From the NCBI GenBank assembly GCA_013365365.1, contig JABVXU010000352.1, positions 1-58,698 of the forward strand: a DNA stretch of 58,698 nt, read 5' to 3'. Below are positions 38,358-50,450 of the stretch, in pieces. The stretch's first letter is position 1; the number at the start of each line of letters is the position of its first letter. The position numbers were made by a program, and so were the translations under genes. The DNA comes from Cruorifilaria tuberocauda. Lineage: Eukaryota > Nematoda > Chromadorea > Rhabditida > Onchocercidae. A model generated the notes under the pieces. The model ran no database searches. It was not told where the DNA came from and saw only the letters and a list, made by a program, of their open reading frames with translations.

Positions 38358-38699
38358 TCAGTAATGGATTGTAAATAATGGAACTGCATATTCAGAATAG
38401 TTTCCCCCCACTAAATTTATTATAATCGCATGAGCGTAACGGGATGCACGGCCAACAATTTGGTCACAATGACCAAATCATTGTAATGCACCCTCCGATA
38501 TTTTACGATGATTAAGACTTAATAAAATAGCAAACCATTGTTGGACCGCGAGTCTATGTGCGGGTTGCTAAATTACTATCATAACGTTGGGTTACAATGC
38601 TGTAAACGATATTTGGGATGCAACGAACTGCGAGTTCCAATTTTCATCAAGATTACCTCTTGTACGGGGATCGGGTAATACGGCAGCCAAAGCAACTGA
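38358..38699 (-). pseudogene. Decayed protein-coding fragment in a GC-richer island (unidentified)
   Basis: On the minus strand one frame runs from 38699 to a TGA at 38358-38360. It is interrupted only by TAA at 38592-38594, TAG at 38568-38570 and TGA at 38478-38480. The 113 codons have a balanced, globular-protein-like composition (Trp, Arg, His, Gly, Pro; short pieces such as RGNLDENWNSQFVASQ and GRASRYAHA). This is unlike the Lys/Ile/Phe/Asn-rich chance frames around it. Base composition is clearly GC-richer than the flanks. I do not recognise the family. Options are a processed or duplicated gene fragment, a mobile-element remnant, an inserted bacterial or viral fragment, or a structured RNA that only looks coding. 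A CTTCAG lies at its upstream edge. Confidence 0.35.
38451..38471. repeat. Short perfect inverted repeat (hairpin)
   Basis: ATTTGGTCA and TGACCAAAT are separated by CAA, making a nine-base-pair stem with a three-base loop. Pairing extends imperfectly outward between GGGATGCA on the left and TGCACCC on the right. It sits inside the GC-richer island. Confidence 0.7.
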
Positions 38700-41045
38700 A
38701 GATAGGATTAATTGATAGCCATATTATTATTATTTTCGGTTATTCGATTTAGATAATTTAGAAGCAATTAACCAATTAAAAAACTTCACTAAATGATAAC
38801 GATTTAGAAATTCAAAAAACTATCTGTTTGATTTTCAGCTCGTGAGATTTTTGAAATACAGCAAATATGATTTGCAAAACTTATGAGTTTAAAAGTATTT
38901 ATTGTTGAAAAATAAACGCGACGGAAACTAGTTCGTATTACTTGATAACTTTTAATTTAATAATTCTCCCTTGCAAAGTTAGCTTTCACTTTAGCTCATT
39001 GACTTTTTTCTGCAATAAAAAAAGTAAATTTTTATAGTTATTTCTGCTTGATATAATTACCTTGTGAATGCAATAAGAATGACAATGAAATAGTGGAGAT
39101 TAAAGACTAATTGCATAACTGAAGGAAAGCGTTCCTATCAGTGAAAAATATTCTTGCTTTATAAAGTGATATTAGAGTGCATCTGTAAATGTGACAAACA
39201 AAAAGATTGATCATACCTTGACAAAAGAGAGCGTCTTGATAATAAGAAAATCAGAAACAGAGAAGTAAAAGTGAAAAATAAAAAAGAATGGTCAATTTTT
39301 GGAATTATTGTATATATCGCGAAGATAGTTTCCTTTATGAAAAAATAAGAAATCATACACTTAAAAAATGAAGCACTGCATTCATGGGATGATATCAAAC
39401 CTATAAAAAAAGAAAGATAAAGTGTTGGAAAATTTATTTCTCGGTTTATTCGCTGTAGTGATAACCCTTGAGTCAGTTATGCATAGACCCTCTGGTTTAT
39501 CGATGCTTGAATTGTTTGATGGTGGAGTCGATAGTTTATTTCTTGATTGAATGAATTTCACAATGGACCCAATCATATAATGATTTAAGAATCAAAAATC
39601 AAATGAATTTTTTTGAATTTATGATGAACATGAATGATAATTTTTCAATAAAAAACTGTTTATCGTAATTTATGATATCAACGACTAAAATGAACATTTT
39701 TCCTGAATATATACGATAAAGAAAGAATCGTTACAACATTATTTGATGAATTTAAGGATAAAAATGATCATTATTTATACAAATCTTACATTTAGAAAAA
39801 CAAGTCAAAATTTTTGCAGATATGGTCGTTAAAATTTAATTTATATTAAAAATTTATAAGGTATAATTTATGCTGAATAATGAATTTAATATATTACAAT
39901 AAATTCCGTTTTTCCGACAGAAACTGTGATGATTTCCTAGCCGGTGTTAGCAATGGGAAATTTCAATCTAAATTATCAGTAATTCACAAACGACACTACT
40001 TTAAGTCTTTATTCTTACACAAAACCTCTGATCCATCCATTTTTAAAACAAATAGAATAATGATTGGTTGTTTAATAAAGCAATTCCTACGGAAAAAAAC
40101 TTGGCTGAACTGTTTTTCCACTATCGTTAGAACGAGCTTCTAAAACATGAAAACTATTAGCTGCTTTCAAGGCTTCAATGAAATTTTAATTTGTCATAAC
40201 TTTTGATAACGGAAAACTATGAGTACATGCTTTCTTGAGTTTGCTGAAAAATAAATATTGGAAAAAATCCGTTAAACAGCTGTTAAATCATGAAGTAGTA
40301 GCAACATGTAATAAACATAAAAATTATAAATTAAGTATATCATAAAGATAAGTACGGAAAAATCATAAGCAGCTGAATTAGTCATCTTTAAATCAAAGAT
40401 TCAAGTATAAATGAATTGGTGTATTGTACCAAAGTGCTTGCAGCGATCAAAACACAAATATGTGCTTGAAAATATAAATACGTGCTCAAAATGAAACAAG
40501 AAATATAGTGAAGCATGTTAAACAATTGCTTCATAATGATGTAATAGAAGTGGAATTAGGAACGAAAAATTTTTTTGTAAAATCAAATTGGAATAAATAA
40601 TTAAGAACGTAGCATACATAATAGTATGACAAAATTAGATTTATAATGAAGTTGAATTGTCTCAAATTGAATAGTCTCAGGACTGGTGACAAGTTTATTT
40701 ATTATAACGAAAAAAAAAATTACAATCCAGAAAAAATTGAAGAGGAAACTGTAAGGTCCGTTAAGAATATACAGTTTTCATTGTTAAGAGTAAATTAGCA
40801 AGACTCAAAAAATTTCTTTTTGAAGAGCATAGTTAAATCTAAAGTTCACGAATGATTTGATGGTCCTTAATCAGGAGAAATCTTTTTTACGATCACAAAT
40901 TATAAACATTGAAAAGGAGATCAACATCTTTTGAAATACGTAAATGAAGTGTCTAATTAAAAAATATATAAATTGTATATTAACCGAAAACTTAAAAAAA
41001 CACAACCATTTGACAATCGCAATTCCTACATCAGCTTGACTTCGA

Positions 41046-44000
41046 TTATAGAGCTGTCGATATAACTGAAGACAAACCATGTACTAACAATGTTGCTGGT
41101 AAACCATCAGTCAAATGCCGTATTACTTCCAAATACTGTTCACTTTGTGAAACCTGAAGAGAAATGAATTATTCATATTAACTCGAATCAGTAGATCTTA
41201 ACTCCTGTATCTTCTTTTCTTTTCCTTAATGCTCTAAACATATATCTTCCTGTTTTCTCAAATGAAATATAAACTACTATGCTGATAACCATATTAAAAT
41301 TTGAGCAAGTCTGTAGACATAATTAACTACTCGAATCTCTACTTTTCACGAGTTTCAAAATAATAGAGATTACGTCTTTTGGTGGAGTTGGCAAATTCAA
41401 CAAACACACAGCTGCATCACCACTGTTTTTTTTGATTAAATCATTTAGAGCTGTCAAATAGGGCAGCGGCAAATCAACTGACTCCCTGCAGCAAAAGGCC
41501 AAAGTAACCTATGTTATATTTGAATTAAGCAGCAATATAAATTCAAAATACCGAAACATATCTTAAATGAACAGTGCAAGTGAAAACATGGACAGAATTG
41601 AAAAATATCAATTTCATTAACTTCCCATTGACCTTAATGGAGCTGATGAATTGTCATTATCAAGATGGCAAACAACATGATCCCACGGTGTCACCAGTGA
41701 TTTCGCATTTATTCGAAGGTGTGCAAGCATCTGTTTCAGTTGTCGTTCACGCCTCTGCATGTCCTATAACAAAATAAGCTTAAAGAGGTAAATACTGCAG
41801 AATAAGAAACGTATTCAATAATTCTTTTTTTTTTTGTATTTGCAAAATTGCTCTCAGAGCTCCGTTAATACAGCTTTAGGAACGAAGACAAATTTCGAAA
41901 TCTGCCGTCTCCATAATTTTTTGCAAATTTGAGATATGATTCAATCAGAAAATGACTATTATAACGCTGATTTTTCTTGTAAAAATTAACCAGGAAAATT
42001 AAGTCAAATAGTGATAAGTACAAAGGAAATCAGTCTTAGATGTGTCAAGTAAGTAAAATTATTTGTTAAACGAAACAAACTACATGACTTCAGCAGATTA
42101 GAAAGATATAATTTTCGGAAAAATAACATAGATGTTCTGGTAAAGTATGGACAAATCTAGCAGAAATTCAAACATAATTCATCAAACGATAAATGAAAAA
42201 ATAGTTCCGATGAATGAATAGTATTCAATTAAGACGGACTTGTAGGCTATTAACACAGATAAAAACGCGTAGAATTGATGATGAACGCCAACGAGTACTC
42301 ATCGATAATATGCAAGCCATTTGGAGCAAGAAAAGAGAACTGAAAGTGTTTGAACATCGTTAAAAGAAGCGACCAACAAAAATGATTATCCTTTTTTGGT
42401 GATAAAGTCAAAAAAATTATATGATAGGAAAATTGATCATTATTAATAGTAAAAAAAGTATCAAAAAACTGATCTAAGCCATATTAAAATTAGAAAATTT
42501 TGTTTTTCAGCTACTGATTTCAAAAAAAACACGATTAATGAAAAAATGCACCTGTTACTCCAGCCAAGTCCTGTTTCACCGGGTTTTTGTATGAATACTG
42601 GCCAAACATCAATGAATTTTTTTTGACCATTCCATCCCCTTAAACAAAACAGGAAAAAGAAATAAAAAGGTTGAGTTAAAATCTTAACTGAATCTCAACA
42701 AATGATTCTTTGCTAACCTTGGAGCTTCCTTATCTAAGTGATTAAAATAGCGCGCAACACACAAATTTTTGTTGATATGAATTACATCGTTCAAAATGCG
42801 CACATATTCCTCGCTATCTAGGCGTTCATGAGAACTGCTGGGCTCCTGAAAAACAGCTGAAACCCGAGACTGCTAAAATTAAATGGAACCACAACGAAAC
42901 TTTAGAAAAGTCTAGAATTTCAAGATCGAATTGTTTATAAGCTTTCTTCGCAAACTTACAAAATTATATGATTTTCATTGATGATACGTGTTTTCATATT
43001 TACTAATTTTTCTCCAGTGCTCTGGAAGATGCTCTACTAAGTTATTAAAGAGATCGTCCTCCCACTCACAATTCCTACTATCGAGGATTTATTAAACGAA
43101 TTTTGAAAAACTGTCTCAAAACAAGTTTGAAAAAGCTGGAAAAACTTCCGCAAGGTTTTTTTTGACTACCATTGAATTTCATTACCGAATTAGAGCTTTA
43201 AAAAAGTTGAGAAACAATTTTGAAGATGACTGGAAGTTTTTTTAATGTTGAAAGATTATAAAAAAAATAATACATGGGAATATGAAAACTCAAAACAGAT
43301 TAGAATCACCAAATTAAAGATTTAAAAGGAGAGACTGACGAGTGGCATATAATCTGAAGCTGTGAAATACTCGACAACAGCAGCTCGATCAATACGAGAA
43401 AATCTAAGATCTTTCAAAAGACAAGACTCAGCAAGGGTAGTTTCTGTTGGAAATTTTTCATGGAAACCCAAGACAACAGTGTTCGGTTTCATGGCTCCCA
43501 AACCAGATAAGCGCATTAACTGAAACATAAGAAGTCTATTTTTAATTCTTAAAATAAGAGAAAACATGCATGCATCACTCAGACATATTACTTCACTACT
43601 AAAGAAATAAGCAGTTACTGTACTGCTGCACATTGAAATGGTCACCTGTCGATTTTTATTTTCAAAAATTTGTGTTATAAACTATGAGAAAGAATAATGA
43701 TTAAGCATATGGTCATAAACACAAACTTCGTAATTTCATTATCCTTAAAAAAATTCATAACAATCTATGAACAATTGCATATTTTCCGAACTATTATATA
43801 TAAAAAATTTTTTCAATTCTAAATATCCTTTTCTCCATCTTCACTTTGAGATGTTATTATAACAGTAAAGATTAACCTGTTGAATACCTTCACGCACTGA
43901 CTTCGAAATGGTCAACTCGACGAAAGCTTTTAGTTTCAAGTAATCAACTAAAGATAACCAATATGGGAAAACCTAAACACAAACTACTACATTAAAAATC

Positions 44001-47000
44001 TGAGTGATTTTGTCATATGGAAATTAAAATAAATGAAGCTAAAATCAAAACAAAAATTCAGCCATCATGATGGTAAGCCTGAGAAAACTACTGAACAAGG
44101 AGTAACTTATCTCATGTAAAGGATCCAAGTTCGGACTACTATCGTCCATGTTACCTTTTTGCACGTGACCAATTACATACAAGCCACTTTTTTTCAAATC
44201 GTTGATGAAGTCCATTAGTGGATAAACAGTCGCTGGACGGCTAACCAGAAGGAGTATTTGTGGTCGCCAATACCTGAAACAAAATAAGGAGGAGCAAAAC
44301 AAACAATTTATTTTGTAACGGAATAGAAATTACCCGCACTTCCCCAATTTCAAGAATTCCGCTACAAGGTATCAGTTCTTTCCATAAGGATGAAATGCAT
44401 ACTTTACATGTTCTTTGCGAACGTCAAGAAGAAGTAGATACTTTCGTACTTGGTGATAGATCAAAGCTTGAGATATAGATCCCCAAGATCCCACTGGAGC
44501 CTAAAAAAATGCATTTTGAAAAGAATTAAAAATGCTGAAAATTAGAAAATGAAATACTAATGCAAAATAAGAAATAAAAAAATACCTGATAATGCAGAAT
44601 TATAATCAAGATCAAAAGTACGATGACACCAATAGCACTCATAGCAGCATCAATAACTAACATCATTACAATGGTACTTATAACACCGATTGCACAAGTA
44701 TGCCATGTAAAATATTTAAAAGTTGGTCTAAAATGGGTCTTAAAAAGTATGTTTTATAAATATAAATATTCATAATCATCATCAAAAAGAAATGTGAGTT
44801 TACTCATCTGATGAGCTATCAGTCTACGACTAAATCATGCATCCTTATTATCTTTTGATGATTATACTTAAAAAGATCTACATATAAATGCATTCATAAC
44901 AAAACTGAATTCTTTGAAAATCCTACCGGAAATTCGGAGCACTGGTTAATTCCAGTGCTAAGCAAGCAATATTAACGCCCATATATGATAATAAGAAAAA
45001 GATAGATGTTAGTTTGGCGATTCTATTCATCGCACCAACCAAAAAAACCAACTACAAATACTTTGCATAAATAGTCAACATGATACCCACCAATATCGCT
45101 GATTTCTATTTAAACAAATATGTAGAAACATCAAATTTTATTTGATGTTTCCACATCTAAGACTTGTGGAAAAATGTTTTTTCCTATTCATTATATATCA
45201 CGAAAGACAAAGGAAGTAGATGTAGTAAAATGAACTTATCGAAATTGTTTTGCATATTTTAAAAAGCTTTCTCAGAGCATAAATCATATTATTTACACAG
45301 AAATTTGGTATTATGAAAAATACAGCACCACAACGCAAATCCATGAGATGATCACCGATGCGACCGGGTTACCGCCACCGACTTCGATTTTCGCTAGATG
45401 AAGCAAGTAGCCAAAGAGCTTATCATGTGCAACACGATTTAAAACACGAGATGCACCAATCATATTACTCATAGATGAGAAAAACGTTGTCGAGAATATG
45501 CCAATAAGAATACACAATGGTGAAATGTTCACATTCATCATGACCTTCAATTAATTTTAAAATCCTCCATTTCCAACAACTCATTCTAAAGCATCAATTT
45601 CTTCGGTTTATTTTTAAGGCCAGCAGCATTCTTAAGATACAATTTTAAAATGAGCAAATAAAAATAAGCGAATTTCACTTAGCAATAGAAGATCTATAGA
45701 TTCAAAAATAATAAAAATATAGCGAAAGTTTACCGAATAATTCGACTGAAGTAATTCACGGCTGCATGTGGCAGCAGTGAAAAACGCTGTAGTAATGTAT
45801 ACAATTAACGTAACAAAAACAGCTTGTACAGTACCACGTGGAATGGAAACGCATGGACGAGCCAAGTCACCTGACATATTTGCACCAGCCATCAGTCCTG
45901 CAATATTCGTATGCAAACATTTTAAGAATTCTGAGTCACTAAGTTTCCATTTATTTACTATCAACTCCCCACAGCAATAAACTTAAAAGAAACTTGTAAT
46001 TTGTCTCGCCAAACATAAACACACATTAGTGTAGACATAATAAGGTGAAGTACAATTTAAAGACTGCATTACTAATCTTACTTATAATGGAAGCGATCAA
46101 AATTAAATGATGAGAATGATACCTTTCAGATTCGTACTTCAAATTAAACTAGTTAAACACAGTTTTACAACTCACCAGTAATGCCGCTGAATATAATTGC
46201 AAACATTACAGCAAAATCAGTAGGCTTCGACGTTGTGTAATCAAATGTATAATTTGTCAACATATTTTTAGTGAGAGTTGCGAACCTAAATTTGAACTTA
46301 TCTATGTCCTCAGAGGAATGACAAATAATCTTCAGATGAACTGTTTTATTTAAAATAATTCCATAATTTTAATGTCAATATCTAATCCAGTGTTTTTATT
46401 ATTAAGATATACAAATAAATATGTAAGTTCGCCCAATTTAAACAAAAAGAAAGATTTTAATATACGGTAAATTCATTACTCCTCGATCCAAAAAATTGCC
46501 CTAATTTTGTTTTTTATGAATCTGTTTCGAGACATACTTAAATCCTGTATAAGATGCTTTCAATGTCTGATTGAAATCGGGTATTTTCTCAGAAGAAGGG
46601 TCTGATAAATTTGACGGAACCTGCAAAAACGCCTGTTTTAGTTGAAATATTCAAAAAGTGTGAATTTGCAGAGCAATTAGGAAAAAGGAACATACCATAT
46701 ATGCAATTTCATTCGTTTTTGGTATAGGAACATTAAACGGTGCAACTACGAAGGCTGATAATATAAATGTAACATAGCAAAAAGAAATAACAATGAATGT
46801 AATAAAAGCTGTTTTAGCAAACAGTCCAGCTCCAAGAAGACATAACAGTAGCAGAACAAAGGAGATGAATACACAATACAGAAATTTCCAGCTGGCGCTG
46901 GATGGTGAACCTGGAATTGTAGATGCGTCTGTCATTGGTGCCAGCCAATCAACAAAATTAATATTTTTATTGAAATACAGTGGCATATCAATAAAATTAT

Positions 47001-48931
47001 TCACTTTATAGATATAAACATTTTATTTTGATGCCATATTATGATCATTTTATTTTCAGTTTAAAATAGATTAATAGACGGCTTAGATCCACAACTTAAA
47101 ATTAATTCATTATAAAATACAACCAGCTTCATATATCAAGAACAATGAAAAAACATACTCTCTTCACTAATATTGATTAATAAAGCTTCGGTAAATCCAG
47201 ATACGTATAAGGCGCAAGAAAAAACATTGGCGGTATAAAAGAGTAATCCAATAGCACCACCAAACTCTGGTCCTAGTGATCTGCTTATCATATCTGAAAA
47301 TAAAAAAATCTTTTCCAAGCTAATGGAAAAAAAAGGCAACAACTTACAGTAAACCCCGCCGCCTTCGATAGCACCATTTGAGGAAATAGCACAGAGTGAA
47401 AGAACAGTTAACATAACGATTGCATATGCAAGGAATAACTGCGCAATGGTCTGCAAGAAACCCAACTGACCAACAACAAAGCCTTAAATAAAATTCTTTA
47501 CTCATAAGAAATTTCAGTTTTTAGCTACATTTGTCTTAAATGAAGATTAAATTTCCAAAAAATAAAGAAATGTTTACAGATAGTTTCTCATATTAAGTAC
47601 AGCGTCATAAACAGGTGTATGAAAGTTAATAATACTAGTATACTAGATCAGTGAAGATATTCAAATTTCTAATATGCAAAGTAATTTCTATTGCGACTGA
47701 GAAATTTTTCAAATATTTTCCTGAAATCTCTCCGAAGATGTAATATTTTCTAAAACTTCAATCAAAGAAACTAACCCATCCGAAGAAATAACAAGACACT
47801 AAACATCGAAATCGCCACAGGTGCAAATACACCGGAAAGCGTAGATAATCCATTTGGTTTAGCAACATTTACGAAATCCACGGAATCTATAGAACGCGAA
47901 TTTTCGAAAAAATAACAATCTTCAACTATTTATCCATGTATACAAGTAAAGATTTCATCATTCCCACTTTACAAAAGACTTACGAAGATAAGGTCTTTCC
48001 TCAGTATACATTTGTGTAGCTCCGTTATTTAATCTCGTATCTGGATCTAGAAATGTTTTATTTTATCTGACGGTTATTGCAACAGTAGCAAAACTGAAAG
48101 CGTAACTTAAAAAAAGTAGCATTTTGAAAAACCCTGGATTATAAATACTGCTTTAAATTAAACACGAAATGAACTTACGAAAGAATTATTCAGAGAAGAT
48201 AAAATATGGTAACATCTTCTGTCTTCAAATTGTTATAATAATCCTTACATCATTTAAAAGAATCATTAGTTGCAAAACGATACCAATGCTAGTCCATATG
48301 CAAACTCTCAAGTACTCATAGTGGAATTTAATTAAATTTACTCAGTTTGAAATTTCGGAAGCGAAGAAAATTTTAATAAATATAAAAAAAGGTAAGAAAT
48401 ATTAAAAAGATTGAGTAAGATGATATATTTTTATATATCGAGTAGAATGTTAGAAAACTCATTAAATGAAGGAAAAGTTTGACATTTAAACTACAAGGAA
48501 TGTAAGTTATAATTGATATCCCTGACTTATTATTGAAAACTGAAATAAAAACTATTACTCGGGTGATAAAAGATATCAAGAAAACAGATTTCTTCTTCTA
48601 CTTGATGATGTATTTTTATGTACCAAAATTTACTGCAAATGATTAAATAAATGATTGCAAGATTCCTCTCTTATATATCGTGAGGCATTTGCAGGGATTC
48701 TTGATAATCCTGGTATTTCAGTACTACTGAGAATACCCAGGGAACAGCAAAATAATCTATACCCAGCATAAGTGGCGCTTTGTCAGGTTTTCTAGTTCCA
48801 TCATTAATAGGAGATCCGTTTGCGTTTGTGAATGACTGTATTACAGATTCAGTTGTATCTCTTGGCAGTACGCCGCCGTATGACGTCGTTGCCAAGGTGT
48901 CATCACCATGGATTTGTATACGATCATCCAT
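41046..48931 (-). CDS. SLC12A9: SLC12A9-type cation-chloride cotransporter family protein (22 exons)
   Basis: Exons (minus strand, in order): 48931-48763, 48046-47984, 47886-47776, 47482-47348, 47293-47159, 47003-46696, 46620-46538, 46285-46176, 45897-45734, 45544-45329, 45051-44927, 44727-44586, 44500-44403, 44273-44111, 43972-43877, 43519-43340, 42872-42718, 42638-42552, 42339-42255, 41763-41633, 41485-41374, 41153-41046. All phases agree and give 991 residues (human SLC12A9 has 914). The membrane domain (about 80-590) contains [56 protein letters not shown] and [14 protein letters not shown]. The cytosolic domain has [46 protein letters not shown] and the end [16 protein letters not shown]. 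These match human SLC12A9 in order through to the C-terminus, separating it from NKCC and KCC types. Human SLC12A9 is poorly characterised, so the transported ion is left open. An in-frame TAA precedes the start. The intron after 44111 has a non-GT donor (see findings). Confidence 0.95.
43973..44110 (-). other. Intron with non-canonical ATAAGT donor in the cotransporter gene
   Basis: The exon ends CATGAG and the intron begins ATAAGTTACT, ending GTGTTTAG. The next exon must start at 43972 in phase 0, because a TAG stop lies immediately before it in frame. No GT in phase 0 exists near the end of the preceding exon. Joining at GAG gives the spacing seen in human SLC12A9 before WLSLVD, within about three residues. 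Apart from its first base, the donor matches the GTAAGT consensus. Confidence 0.7.
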
Positions 48932-50450
48932 TCGTCTACAATGAACTTCATATGGAGAATTGATGAATTAAAGACTTTATTAGTTTTGAACTAAGTTTCA
49001 AATCGAAATTTCGTGTTTTGTACATTGTCAAAGATTTCACACCTATTCGTATAACTGTTCCCTAATTATAGAAACCCATGTCATATATGATATACATGCG
49101 CTTCCTGGAGATTTTTAGATGATCGCAGATATAAAAAAATTCAACGAAATATAAATATGGAACATGAGCACCCGCTTCCCTCGCAACCATAACATTTCCC
49201 TAGCAAATGTAAATTTCATCCACCAAAGGAATAGAGTCAGTTAAGGGGATTTATATGTTGCTTTATAGGTAAATATATGCGGGTGTCGCGGACATCAGAG
49301 TAGCAGCTCATTGAAGGTACAACGAATAATTATTCGTGGTTCACTTCATTACTGTAGATGGTACTTTTTTTTACTTTCCTCATGTCGTCCTTTAAGAGCA
49401 CTTTAAAATTTCATGTTGGATTAGAAAGTGAAAGGTATGTGATATATGGAGTAGAAATTTCATAGAAATGATTGATTTGGAACTTACTTCGATAGCTCAG
49501 GGATCAGTAAGCTGAAGATGACAAGCTAAAAATAGCGTCAGATTGATATAATGCTATATATGTTTCAAAATAGTTGGTAAATCTATATGTGATGATGGAT
49601 AAAGGAACTACAGAATCGGATAAGCAGTAAAGATTCGAAGACTGATAAAGAAATCGAAATATATCTCTGAAAAGGTTTGCTTGCAACAGTAAATAAAAAC
49701 GAGGGGATGAAGAGAAACAGCTACTGGCTGCAATCATTGATTGCTGACTTACCACTTTTCTCGATGCAACGCCAATCACGGGGCGATCTCTTTTTCACGC
49801 AACATAACCGTGCAACGATGTCATATCCCATTTGCCACTCTTCTGCTCGCCGCTATATTGTGTCATCTTTCTCTCATTTTATTTTGAAAATACAATTTCA
49901 TTTCTTTTTAGTAAAGCGGTACCTGACTCATGAAGGAAATTATTTGGGTGACCTGTATTTCTGGTGATCTGAAGATTTAAATTTTATTTCAAAGTTGATA
50001 AGGAATGTGATTAATGGAATATAATAATTAAAAGGGAAAATGGATATTAAGGCTACGTAAAAATTAGCTCTTTTTCATCGTTTGTACTACGATGCAATTA
50101 TAATAGAACCTTTATCATACTGGGCGAAAGATGTTATCACATGTCATCTCTCACAATATTATTTTAAATCGTGATCATGGGGCCGATCATTCATTGAAAA
50201 GACTTCTAAGTACCTACCGGTGTTGTTCTCATTCTGTTTTGTTTCTGTTTTTAATAACATCTTCGTTAATTTTGTTTTCAGAGTTTTCGATAAGAGATCT
50301 TGGAATTCGTGATGTCTGATCAGCTGGACGGTAATGAGAAATATTGTCTGTTGTCATGCTGAGAATGCATGGTATTATCATAGCTTCAGCAAGGCTTGGT
50401 CGATAGATTTCGTTGCGTGTTAATTGTGCAGTGCAATACGTAGTTAGCAG
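48932..50450. other. 1.5-kb shared upstream region of two divergent genes
   Basis: The cotransporter (minus) and the TRIM-NHL gene (plus) are transcribed away from each other from this region. It contains a 16-base perfect palindrome at 49322-49337 and a possible non-coding first exon of the TRIM-NHL gene ending at a GTAATG donor (50331). The open frame at 49677-49967 (+) shows no recognisable family. Confidence 0.5.
49322..49337. promoter_or_regulatory. 16-bp perfect palindrome in the divergent promoter region
   Basis: ACGAATAATTATTCGT reads identically on both strands. Its core AATAATTATT resembles paired homeodomain-type half-sites. It lies about 390 bases upstream of the cotransporter start and 1.1 kb upstream of the TRIM-NHL start. 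Function is not shown. Confidence 0.4.

Larger units (their letters stand above)
36243..41045. other. 4.8-kb intergenic stretch
   Basis: It lies between two genes whose 3' ends face each other (EGF protein on plus, cotransporter on minus). A 138-codon plus-strand frame at 36725-37141 is Ile/Phe/Ser/Asn-rich, has no family resemblance and is probably chance. The notable content is the GC-richer island at 38358-38699. The rest is AT-rich with nothing I can name. Confidence 0.5.

Noticed and set aside
44045..44110. Read-through extension of the cotransporter exon past GAG
   Set aside because: It adds residues with no similarity to SLC12A9 and runs to a stop. Homology resumes only at the exon starting at 43972.
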